A stretch of 24,113 bases of DNA, taken from positions 1 through 24,113 of IMG/VR virus record IMGVR_UViG_3300031857_001360; one strand, 5' to 3'. The translations under genes and the position numbers were made by a program. Positions within the stretch are counted from its first letter, which is position 1; each line of letters opens with the position of its first letter. Source of the DNA: a virus. Below are positions 8,401-13,939 of the stretch, in pieces. The notes under the pieces were generated by a model that saw only the letters and a program-made list of their open reading frames with translations, ran no database searches and had not been told where the DNA came from.

Positions 8401-9051
8401 AACTATCGTATTAGTGCAACTCAGATATGGATGAGATATGATCAAGATCAATTCCCAGCAATTCCTACAGAAGTGTTTGAAATTGTTTATAAAGGAGATA
8501 CCATCAAGTTTTACATGGTTGCCTCTAACCCAGATGGTAGTAGAGCAAGAGTATATGCACAAAGCCTAGCAACTGGTCAAACATTTAATGGCTTGTCGTA
8601 TTTTTGGAACGGTGCATTAGTAAGAGAACCAGTACTAACTACTAAAGAATGGGGAGTTCTTGGAATAGCATTTGCAAGTGCCCTTAACTTTGATCTATTT
8701 ATAGGAAGTATTAATTTAACTGGTCCTATGGTATTTAATAATATTGCGTTTTATCAAGCAAATAATTTACAGCAGGTTCAGAGTACACTAACACGACCAT
8801 GGCTAAAAATAAAAACTGACGGGTTTACTAATTTTGATTGGTCATACTGGGTAAATAGTTTTACGTGGGAGGGTGTACTTATTATTTCTGCTTCCGACCT
8901 TTATGGTGTCAGCCCGTCTGATGTTTATAAAACCTATATTGGAACTAACAAGATTATTCTTGATGATGATGAAGGTATGATTTTTGATGCTGAAAAAGTC
9001 AAAATATACAATGACACAACATGGACCGTAAGGTTGGGTTCAGCGGTATAG
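5434..9051 (+). CDS. Large LamG-like minor structural (tail/tip) protein, 1205 residues
   Basis: It starts at ATG 5434 with AAGGAG 4 bases upstream. The N-terminus 'LYAEKVYSEQPQILWSLDD' is a pattern I recognise from large minor structural proteins of actinobacterial phages that carry concanavalin-A/LamG-like folds. Jelly-roll segments are suggested near residues 285-410 ('YTVEFWIRVN', 'DWLGFYAYED', 'IDCVAIYPY'), 565-655 ('YFSIRK', 'GLEMYVGGDE', 'FTGKIYSVGL') and 1020-1100 ('DTIKFYMVA', 'LGIAFAS'). The conserved end 'VSPSDVYKTYIGTNKII' followed by acidic 'DDDEGMIFDAEKVKIYND' closes the protein. It is strongly aromatic and acidic, with no signal peptide or membrane segment. Likely role: virion surface or tail-tip protein that may bind carbohydrate. 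It sits just upstream of the portal module, an unusual place for a tip protein, so a head-surface role is also possible. Confidence 0.75.
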   Translation: MSIPSNLYAEKVYSEQPQILWSLDDQADYISLITEAQRDISDAWTLDDCTATTSIIDINQPFEDSVLNLIEGDVPSTSSLTIQCVSENLVNFTDLNTDLGTLTIGGYFYSNSAYLTQVQIGFEYTDTTTSQIVQNLKSFNTTIFQSWSFISETFDIPNENTDFRVVLKFTYNSGGSAPDQYQFYINGITAGQWSEEFNAISLGVIPISLPSTIALTADAAVAADAYGLGGESGYYLVADNALVARNSGVPMVFGATGVTRISPNNGNKPSLIVPGQGFLNELGKFKDYTVEFWIRVNSNAYQPKRIFGPISSSDGLYVESGFLTLVIGKQFSSHFVGEWFRPMLVHIRLIRNNASVLINGEEVISIPLETDNLTLPAQIDNTGDSQDWLGFYAYEDVTPIEIDCVAIYPYSVSISVAKRRWVYGQGVLSPEVINAAYGGIQAFIDYPFADYTANYTYPDFAQWEQGSFDNLATTTTSLSTPPYSLPEIFLGSKTLQDLYDDNQAIQTSGDKFITFRPNISWDTEECYFNFPRLSILNAEINTLYGVFSSDDLATEETLFKIYNRLTGNYFSIRKDLDEVHYYLYFNGEEEEIYTTDIIVVDEKYAAGIKIDELVLFFGGNVASFFGNRNGLEMYVGGDETGTLQFTGKIYSVGLCTAYNANSISSHFEENGTAILDSYLATGSEESANAKALLEHTASYTLLPSEAYDTYFLDIGVSGYWEDYLPLSYFAQSVANDVGNTYYDLDFLQFNIGYPSPTRLTEYEETGSWTYNELKEEYSHPLQETYLQLDNSLLTGWDNYQDMEEKALKYFEYDTTDAVIRSYITLQYIAEGANAPMSDFPNYVPPKEDRIINIDEYSNWLTTRFEVVDNTLIYPTKTVDFNNLAVVYHLDFNIRGILRKPIRLRRLELTSQAFNDNSFNPIGTRFGVNMFPYTRAGLYYDYKAKNPFSIYKGSTPYLYLNRTSGIEVRGDFNPLISRGISVPVNSTIADNYRISATQIWMRYDQDQFPAIPTEVFEIVYKGDTIKFYMVASNPDGSRARVYAQSLATGQTFNGLSYFWNGALVREPVLTTKEWGVLGIAFASALNFDLFIGSINLTGPMVFNNIAFYQANNLQQVQSTLTRPWLKIKTDGFTNFDWSYWVNSFTWEGVLIISASDLYGVSPSDVYKTYIGTNKIILDDDEGMIFDAEKVKIYNDTTWTVRLGSAV

Positions 9052-9053
9052 TC

Positions 9054-9062
9054 TGGTATACT
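9054..9062 (+). promoter_or_regulatory. Extended -10 promoter giving a leaderless transcript
   Basis: TGGTATACT ends 7 bases before the ATG at 9070, so transcription should begin at or one base before the start codon. A TTGGGT at 9034-9039 lies 17 bases upstream of the hexamer and is a plausible -35. No Shine-Dalgarno sequence is present. Confidence 0.6.
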
Positions 9063-9069
9063 TAAGTAC

Positions 9070-9465
9070 ATGAATCCATTAATTAGTCAAAAAACTGGTA
9101 AACCGCTTGTAAGTAATGTACGAAGAAAGGTCATTCCTAAGAGTTATGACTGGGGTTTGTATGTTTACAAGAAATCCAATGGAAAATGGTTTACAGACGG
9201 CGAAGGCAATGTTTTAAATATACCTTCTATGAAGGGTGATATTTCAAAAATAACAGAACTAAAGACTGCGGCAGTTTATTATGGCGATGATGGTGAAGGC
9301 ACTGCAGTGTTTGTGCCTGGACTAAATAGAATTAGCGAAGAAGAGCATACAGAGCAGGTAGAAAGATTAAAAAACGGTCTTATCCCATCTATGAATGATC
9401 TAGGTGCATGGCAGGCTGCTCAGGACACATTAAACAAATATGGGAAAGATATATACGAATCATGA
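9070..9465 (+). CDS. Conserved-looking hypothetical protein preceding the portal
   Basis: 131 residues, function not recognised. The N-terminal half is basic ('NVRRKVIPKSYDWGLYVYKK') with a Trp/Tyr-rich strand pattern. The C-terminal half is acidic and helical ('RISEEEHTEQVERLKNGLIP', then 'NDLGAWQAAQDTLNKYGKDI'). There is no signal peptide, membrane segment or cysteine. The stop codon overlaps the portal start (ATGA at 9462-9465), which implies coupled translation and probably matched amounts or a shared function with the portal, for example a portal or packaging accessory protein. The ATG at 9070 is chosen because a promoter -10 ends 7 bases upstream, fitting leaderless initiation; there is no ribosome site. 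Confidence 0.8.
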   Translation: MNPLISQKTGKPLVSNVRRKVIPKSYDWGLYVYKKSNGKWFTDGEGNVLNIPSMKGDISKITELKTAAVYYGDDGEGTAVFVPGLNRISEEEHTEQVERLKNGLIPSMNDLGAWQAAQDTLNKYGKDIYES

Positions 9466-11093
9466 GTGAACAATACGATTACGATTTTATTCAAGCAAGT
9501 CTTAAGACTCAAGAAGAGTTTGAAAATATTTTTAAGTCACAAGATCCTTTCGGAAAAGACTGGAATGTTCTTAAAGAATACTCTGGATTAGATCAAAACT
9601 TCAAGCGTAGAACAACAAGAAATGTTTCTAAAGTTTATGGGTATAACTCTGTTGAACCATCAGCACGTTATTTGGAAAATGCAAATGCAATTCCTATGGG
9701 TCAAGACGGTAGTGGATCAAAGCAAATTAATCCTGGCACGGTATACAGAAATGGCTATGGACTATTTGATGTAATTACTCCACCATACAATATGTATGAG
9801 TTAGCAAGTTATTATGACACTTCTTTTGCTAACCATGCTGCTATTGATGCTAAGGTAGAAAATGTTGTTGGTCTTGGATACCGATTTGATATTACAGATC
9901 GCACAATGCTTCGTTTTGAAAATAATGGCGACGAAGGAGCAGTAGAAAGAGCACGTCGTCGTATTGAAAGAATGAAATTAGAAATTCGTGAGTGGTTAGA
10001 ATCTCTTAATGATGATGACTCATTTACTACAACAATGGAAAAAATTTATACAGATCTACAGGCTACTGGAAATGGTTTTATTGAAATTGGAAGAACCGTA
10101 TCTGGTGAAGTAGGATACGTAGGTCACATCCCGTCAACAACTATTCGTGTTCGTCGTCTACGTGATGGATTCGTTCAAATCATTGGTCAAAAAGTTGTTT
10201 ATTTCCGTAACTTTGGGGCAAAGAACGTAAACCCAATGACAACAGATACAAGACCAAATGAAATTATTCATATCAAAGAATATTCTCCACTTAACACATA
10301 CTATGGTATTCCAGATATCATTTCAGCCGTTTCTTCTCTTATTGGAGACTCGCTGGCTGCTCAATACAATATTGATTATTTCCAAAATAAGGGTGCTCCA
10401 CGATACATTATTACTGTAAAGGGTGCAAAACTTTCTGCAGATGCTGAAGACAAAATGTTTAGATTTTTGCAGACTGGTCTAAAGGGACAAAATCACAGAA
10501 CCCTATACATACCACTTCCTGGAGATACAGATAATAATAAAGTTGAGTTTAAGATGGAGCCTGTTGAATCTTCAGTTCAAGAAGCATCCTTTGAAAAATA
10601 TCGTAAACAAAATCGTGATGATATTTTGGTTGCACATCAAGTTCCTATTTCAAAACTTGGTGGTTCAGACTCTGCTGCTATTGCTGCTGCTATGTCACAA
10701 GATCGTACATTCAAAGAGCAGGTGGCAAGACCAGCGCAGGCACAACTTGAAAAGATGGTTAATAAAATTATTAAAGAAAAAACAGATATTCTTGAACTAA
10801 AGTTTAATGAGATGACTTTAACAGATGAAATTGCTCAATCTCAGATTATTGAGCGATATGTTAAAACTCAGGTTATTACTCCAGATGAGGCTCGTGAAAT
10901 GCTAGATCTTCCACCAAGACCAGACGGTGATGGAAATTCTCCATTTACAATGAGTCCTCGTCAGGGGGCAGATGCTAGGGCAAATCTAGCGGGTAACCGT
11001 GAAAGAGACACAGAAAGAGCAAATAATGTATCTGATTCTCCTGCCACCATTAGTGGAAGAAATCCACAGGGTGAGGGAAGATCATCTCAATAA
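9462..11093 (+). CDS. Portal protein
   Basis: 543 residues. It forms the dodecameric ring at one capsid vertex through which DNA is packaged and ejected, and nucleates head assembly. The start is ATG 9462 in an ATGA overlap with the previous gene; a longer in-frame start at 9408 would lie inside that gene. The family fold is that of PBSX/HK97-type portals: 'PPYNMYELASYYDTS' and 'HAAIDAKVENVVGLGYRFD' in the N-terminal part, the clip/stem region 'RPNEIIHIKEYSPLNTYYGI' and 'SAVSSLIGDSLAAQYNIDYF', and the late 'ILVAHQVPISKLGGSDSAAI' followed by 'TFKEQVARPAQ'. The last ~40 residues are polar, Arg/Gly/Asn-rich and probably disordered. It leads the head module: protease-scaffold, capsid and connectors follow. 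Terminase is not adjacent upstream, unlike the usual order. Confidence 0.92.
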   Translation: MSEQYDYDFIQASLKTQEEFENIFKSQDPFGKDWNVLKEYSGLDQNFKRRTTRNVSKVYGYNSVEPSARYLENANAIPMGQDGSGSKQINPGTVYRNGYGLFDVITPPYNMYELASYYDTSFANHAAIDAKVENVVGLGYRFDITDRTMLRFENNGDEGAVERARRRIERMKLEIREWLESLNDDDSFTTTMEKIYTDLQATGNGFIEIGRTVSGEVGYVGHIPSTTIRVRRLRDGFVQIIGQKVVYFRNFGAKNVNPMTTDTRPNEIIHIKEYSPLNTYYGIPDIISAVSSLIGDSLAAQYNIDYFQNKGAPRYIITVKGAKLSADAEDKMFRFLQTGLKGQNHRTLYIPLPGDTDNNKVEFKMEPVESSVQEASFEKYRKQNRDDILVAHQVPISKLGGSDSAAIAAAMSQDRTFKEQVARPAQAQLEKMVNKIIKEKTDILELKFNEMTLTDEIAQSQIIERYVKTQVITPDEAREMLDLPPRPDGDGNSPFTMSPRQGADARANLAGNRERDTERANNVSDSPATISGRNPQGEGRSSQ

Positions 11094-11100
11094 TTGAGAA

Positions 11101-11119
11101 AGCATTATAAAGTAATGCT
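11101..11119 (+). promoter_or_regulatory. Inverted repeat overlapping the protease promoter (candidate operator)
   Basis: AGCATTA and TAATGCT form a perfect 7-bp inverted repeat around TAAAG, 7 bases after the portal stop. The right arm includes the TGC and first T of the extended -10 TGCTATAAT. No T-run follows, so a repressor or activator site fits better than a terminator. Confidence 0.4.
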
Positions 11120-11124
11120 ATAAT
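11116..11124 (+). promoter_or_regulatory. Extended -10 promoter of the protease-scaffold gene
   Basis: TGCTATAAT ends 9 bases before the ATG at 11134. Transcription would start about 11131-11134, giving a leader of 0-3 bases with no ribosome site. It would drive the protease, scaffold and perhaps capsid genes. Confidence 0.55.
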
Positions 11125-11133
11125 AATACTGCC

Positions 11134-12453
11134 ATGACTATAAATAAAGCACACTGGATTACTGATGGCGACAATGTTCGCTTTTCGATGCCTATCGGAA
11201 AGATTGACAAAGATCGTCGAATCGTATCTGGTTTCGCTACCCTTGACAATGTTGATAAGCAAAATGACATTGTTACTACAGAAGCAAGTATAGACGCTTT
11301 TAAAAAGTTTCGTGGTAATCTACGTGAAATGCATCAGCCAACTGCTGTTGGTAAAGTAGTTTCATTTAAAGAGGATCGTTATTTTGATCCGCAAACAAGA
11401 AAATTTTATAGTGGAGTATATGTTTCGGCATATGTTTCAAAGGGTGCACAAGATACTTGGGAAAAGGTTCTTGATGGCACACTAACTGGTTTTTCAATCG
11501 GAGGAAATATTACAAAGTCAATGGATTCCTACGATGAAGAATTAAAGAAAGCAGTAAGAATTGTTAAAGAATATGAGTTGCACGAACTATCTCTAGTAGA
11601 TAATCCAGCAAATCAGTTTGCTAATGTTATCTCTATTGAAAAGGGACAACTCGGAGGGTACTTAGCAAAAGCAGTCATTGATACAGTTTATTGGTGCAAT
11701 ACAGATGACATTGTAAGACTATCAAAAGAGTCTGATGAAACTTGTCCAACATGTAGTGGATCAATGAAGAATATTGGTTTTGTGGAAGATCAAAACGATA
11801 TTGAAACAGTAAAGTTCTTAGTTGATAGTGCAAAAGGCATTAGGACAATTAAGATTACAAAGGAGGAAAATCCTATGACAGAAGAAACTGTTATTGCAGA
11901 AGAGACACTAGTTGTCGCAGATGCAACAAAAGTTGAAAATGTTGAGGTTGCTCCAGAGGCTCCAGCAGAAGACGCTGTAGCAGAGGCTACTGAAGTTGTT
12001 GCAGAAGCAGCAGCAGAAGAGCCAGTAGCAGAGGCAGTGGCAGAAGAGGATGCACCAGTTGCAGACGCTCCTGTTGCTGAAGAAGCAGATGCAGCAGTAG
12101 ATGCAGTTGTTAGCGCAACTGCAGAAGTTGCAAAGTCTGTAGAAGAAATTAATAACTCTCTAACTAATGCCTTGAGCAATCTTGCTGAAACAGTTAAGGC
12201 TATGCAAGCCAATGTTGAAGCAATCACAAAGTCCCTTGAAACAGTTACAGGCGAAGTAAAGTCTGTAGCAAGTGAGGTAAGCCAAGTAAAGGGAACTTTT
12301 AATGAGTTTGGAAAGCGAGTAGATCTTGTAGAAAAAGATACTGCTTTCCGCAAGTCTGGCGATCTAGGCGAGATCGTGCAGGAACCTGTACGTCAGGTTC
12401 AAAAATCCCTATGGGGCGGTCGTTTCCTCACAAATGCCGACCTATTTAGTTAA
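11134..12453 (+). CDS. Prohead maturation protease fused to a coiled-coil scaffold
   Basis: 439 residues. Residues ~15-165 match HK97-family prohead serine proteases (U35): 'RRIVSGFATLDNVDKQNDIV', His67 in 'LREMHQPTAVGKV', Ser121 in 'LTGFSIGG', then 'YELHELSLVDNPAN'. His67 and Ser121 are the likely catalytic pair. Residues ~185-215 carry Cys188 and a CPTC knuckle (Cys204, Cys207), an incomplete zinc-ribbon pattern. From Met248 the protein is a Glu/Ala/Val/Pro low-complexity acidic stretch to ~330, then a heptad-like coiled coil (~335-410, 'NALSNLAETVKAMQANVEAI'), ending in basic 'VRQVQKSLWGGRF', a plausible capsid-binding tail. The protease would cut scaffold and capsid precursor after assembly. 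It is followed at once by the capsid gene. It starts at ATG 11134 with an almost leaderless promoter. A second strong start lies inside it at 11875. Confidence 0.88.
   Translation: MTINKAHWITDGDNVRFSMPIGKIDKDRRIVSGFATLDNVDKQNDIVTTEASIDAFKKFRGNLREMHQPTAVGKVVSFKEDRYFDPQTRKFYSGVYVSAYVSKGAQDTWEKVLDGTLTGFSIGGNITKSMDSYDEELKKAVRIVKEYELHELSLVDNPANQFANVISIEKGQLGGYLAKAVIDTVYWCNTDDIVRLSKESDETCPTCSGSMKNIGFVEDQNDIETVKFLVDSAKGIRTIKITKEENPMTEETVIAEETLVVADATKVENVEVAPEAPAEDAVAEATEVVAEAAAEEPVAEAVAEEDAPVADAPVAEEADAAVDAVVSATAEVAKSVEEINNSLTNALSNLAETVKAMQANVEAITKSLETVTGEVKSVASEVSQVKGTFNEFGKRVDLVEKDTAFRKSGDLGEIVQEPVRQVQKSLWGGRFLTNADLFS
11861..11866 (+). promoter_or_regulatory. Internal ribosome binding site for a separate scaffold product
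   Basis: AGGAGG lies 8 bases before an in-frame ATG at 11875, as strong and as well spaced as the site of the major capsid gene. Its place exactly at the domain boundary between protease and acidic scaffold argues that it is used. Confidence 0.65.
11875..12453 (+). CDS. Nested scaffold protein from internal start (same frame as protease)
   Basis: The inferred product is 192 residues, beginning 'MTEETVIAEETLVV' at Met248 of the fusion. It would contain only the acidic low-complexity region, the coiled coil and the basic C-terminus: a classic scaffold composition. Lambda gpC/Nu3 is the known precedent, where scaffold is made in excess from an in-frame start inside the protease gene. The AGGAGG site and 8-base spacing are seen directly; that the product is made and works as scaffold is inference. 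Many copies of scaffold but few of protease are needed per capsid, and the main start at 11134 has no ribosome site, so this arrangement would give that ratio. Confidence 0.65.
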   Translation: MTEETVIAEETLVVADATKVENVEVAPEAPAEDAVAEATEVVAEAAAEEPVAEAVAEEDAPVADAPVAEEADAAVDAVVSATAEVAKSVEEINNSLTNALSNLAETVKAMQANVEAITKSLETVTGEVKSVASEVSQVKGTFNEFGKRVDLVEKDTAFRKSGDLGEIVQEPVRQVQKSLWGGRFLTNADLFS

Positions 12454-12466
12454 GGTATATTCACTT

Positions 12467-12474
12467 AGGAGGTG
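12467..12474 (+). promoter_or_regulatory. Strong ribosome binding site of the major capsid gene
   Basis: AGGAGGTG is a full anti-16S match. It decides the start: the in-frame GTG at 12472 is part of this site, so the ATG at 12481, 8 bases after AGGAGG, is the true start. A weak -10-like TATATT is at 12456-12461, without the TG extension. Confidence 0.8.
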
Positions 12475-12480
12475 AACAAT

Positions 12481-13620
12481 ATGTCGGAACAAGAAATCGT
12501 AAAGAATTATCCAGGCGCCCCAACAGTGTCGCACAATCATCAAGGTGATGGTGCTTTCGCTTCAGGTGATATCGGCGGTGCAACAGCAACCAGCCCTACC
12601 ACATCTGATATTGGTGCAAATTTGGGTAACATTGCTACTCCTGAATGGGGTGTAACTTCTGGTCCAAACGCAGTTAATCCAACTGGTACACCAGGAGGTA
12701 TTCTCCTTCCAGAACAGGCTCGCCGCTTCATCGACTATGTGTGGGATGCAACAGTTCTCGCCAAAGATGGTCGTAGAGTTACTATGCGAGCAAACACCAT
12801 GGAACTTGAAAAAGTTAACGTTGGTGAACGTGTAATCCGTGCAGCAGCACAGGCTAACAACAACTATGAAAACGCTGGTGCAACATTTACTAAGGTTGAA
12901 CTTACTACCAAGAAGATTCGTCTTGATTGGGAAGTATCAACTGAAGCACTTGAAGACAATATTGAAGGTGGTGCGCTTGAAGATCATTTAGTTCGCTTAA
13001 TGACAAACGCATTCGCAAACGATATTGAAGACCTCGCTATTAATGGCGATGGTACAACTGGCGACTTCCTTTCAATTATGGAAGGTTTCGTTTACAAAGT
13101 TGAAAATGATGGCGATGCTCACGAAGCAGCCGTCACTGTCACTGATGACAATTGGACCACAGAGGTAATGCAAGACATTATCCTTGCAATGCCACGTAAG
13201 TATCGTGCACTTAAGCAGAACCTAAAGTTCTACGCAGGCACAGATGCATTCGCAGGTATTGTTAAGAACAACGGAACACTTGCTGACGCTATTGCTGAAG
13301 CATTTGCTCCACGTACTGGTGGTACAGAGCGCAACCGTCAAGACTATCTTGATGGCATGGGTCAAACATTCGGTGGAGCACGTACAACACGTGTTCTAGG
13401 TATCGATGTTATGGAAGTACCTTACTACCCAGCAGATTATGTCGACTTGACATTCCCTGCTAACCGTGTTTGGGGCTTCCAGCGTGATATCACGGTAAAC
13501 CGTGAATACAAGCCAAAGAAGGATACAATTGAATACACAGTATTCGTCCGCTTTGGTATTCAATGGGAAGAACTTGATGCAGTTGCTTATGCAGATGCAG
13601 CAGTTGACCCAACCGCATAG
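12481..13620 (+). CDS. Major capsid protein (HK97 fold)
   Basis: 379 residues from ATG 12481. It builds the icosahedral shell. Residues 1-74 are a Gly/Pro/His-rich N-terminal region: 'YPGAPTVSHNHQGDGA' (10-25), 'LGNIATP' (48-54) and 'GTPGGI' (69-74). The core then begins: 'LLPEQARRFIDYVWDATVLA', 'VNVGERVIRAAAQANNNYEN' (an E-loop-like segment), 'LDWEVSTEALEDNIEGGALE', 'NDIEDLAINGDGTTGDF', 'VMQDIILAMPRKYRAL' and 'LKFYAGTDAFAGIV', ending in a P-domain/A-domain pattern 'VFVRFGIQWEELDAVAYA'. These segments are typical of HK97-type coats. It lies directly behind the protease-scaffold gene and has the best ribosome site in the window, as expected for the most abundant head protein. The N-terminal region has a separate paralogue encoded just downstream. 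Confidence 0.93.
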   Translation: MSEQEIVKNYPGAPTVSHNHQGDGAFASGDIGGATATSPTTSDIGANLGNIATPEWGVTSGPNAVNPTGTPGGILLPEQARRFIDYVWDATVLAKDGRRVTMRANTMELEKVNVGERVIRAAAQANNNYENAGATFTKVELTTKKIRLDWEVSTEALEDNIEGGALEDHLVRLMTNAFANDIEDLAINGDGTTGDFLSIMEGFVYKVENDGDAHEAAVTVTDDNWTTEVMQDIILAMPRKYRALKQNLKFYAGTDAFAGIVKNNGTLADAIAEAFAPRTGGTERNRQDYLDGMGQTFGGARTTRVLGIDVMEVPYYPADYVDLTFPANRVWGFQRDITVNREYKPKKDTIEYTVFVRFGIQWEELDAVAYADAAVDPTA

Positions 13621-13640
13621 TTTGTAAAAACTATTCATAT

Positions 13641-13670
13641 AGGGAGGGCAGCGTAAAAACTGCCCTCCTT
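13641..13670 (+). terminator. Strong stem-loop after the capsid gene (terminator or attenuator)
   Basis: AGGGAGGGCAG (13641-13651) pairs with CTGCCCTCCTT (13660-13670) over an 8-base loop; 10 of 11 are Watson-Crick pairs and one is G-T. Only a broken T-rich tail (TTATTCATT) follows, so partial termination or mRNA 3'-end protection fits best. Confidence 0.7.
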
Positions 13671-13687
13671 ATTCATTAGGAGAACAA

Positions 13688-13912
13688 ATGTCATATCCAG
13701 GAAATCCAACAATTGCTCATCAACATAGCGGAGATGGGGCAATTGCAGTTGGTGGAGTTGGCGGGGTAATGGTAATGGGTCCTAATGGTATGATTACACA
13801 AACAAATGTATTGGGAAATATACCAACTCCTATATTTGGAGAAAATATAACAATATCTGGAACGCCAGCGGGAATAAGAAGACCACAAACATTAAGAGCC
13901 AGTAGAAGGTAA
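13688..13912 (+). CDS. Small paralogue of the capsid protein N-terminal arm
   Basis: 74 residues from ATG 13688 with AGGAGA 4 bases upstream. Aligned with the capsid N-terminus it shares 'YPGxPTxxHxHxGDGAxAxG' (residues 3-22 here, 10-29 in the capsid protein), then 'LGNIxTP' (42-48 against 48-54) and 'GTPxGI' (58-63 against 69-74), with nearly equal spacing. It stops where the capsid core begins and ends in a basic tail 'RRPQTLRASRR'. The DNA is clearly diverged, so the duplication is not recent. It lies after the capsid stem-loop with its own ribosome site and no clear promoter, so it is probably made at reduced level by read-through. Possible roles: decoration or cement protein using the same surface as the capsid arm, or an assembly regulator. 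The function is unknown; the paralogy is clear by eye. Confidence 0.8.
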   Translation: MSYPGNPTIAHQHSGDGAIAVGGVGGVMVMGPNGMITQTNVLGNIPTPIFGENITISGTPAGIRRPQTLRASRR

Positions 13913-13915
13913 TTC

Positions 13916-13924
13916 TGATATAAT
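13916..13924 (+). promoter_or_regulatory. Extended -10 promoter before the connector operon
   Basis: TGATATAAT lies 15 bases before the ATG at 13940. The predicted start near 13931 coincides with the ribosome site GGAGG (13931-13935), so the leader would be very short. It would drive the five genes to 17009. Confidence 0.55.
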
Positions 13925-13939
13925 AGCAGTGGAGGATTT

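Noticed and set aside
9408-9461. Longer in-frame start for the portal gene
   Set aside because: It lies inside the preceding gene and adds an unrelated 18-residue peptide; the ATGA overlap at 9462 is the natural start.
11790-12353. 187-residue antisense open frame rich in Ala, Ser and Thr
   Set aside because: It mirrors the GCA/GAA-rich scaffold region; repetitive composition keeps the frame open by chance, and no ribosome site or promoter supports it.
12472-12480. GTG start for the capsid gene
   Set aside because: This GTG is part of the AGGAGGTG ribosome site; the ATG at 12481 has ideal spacing.
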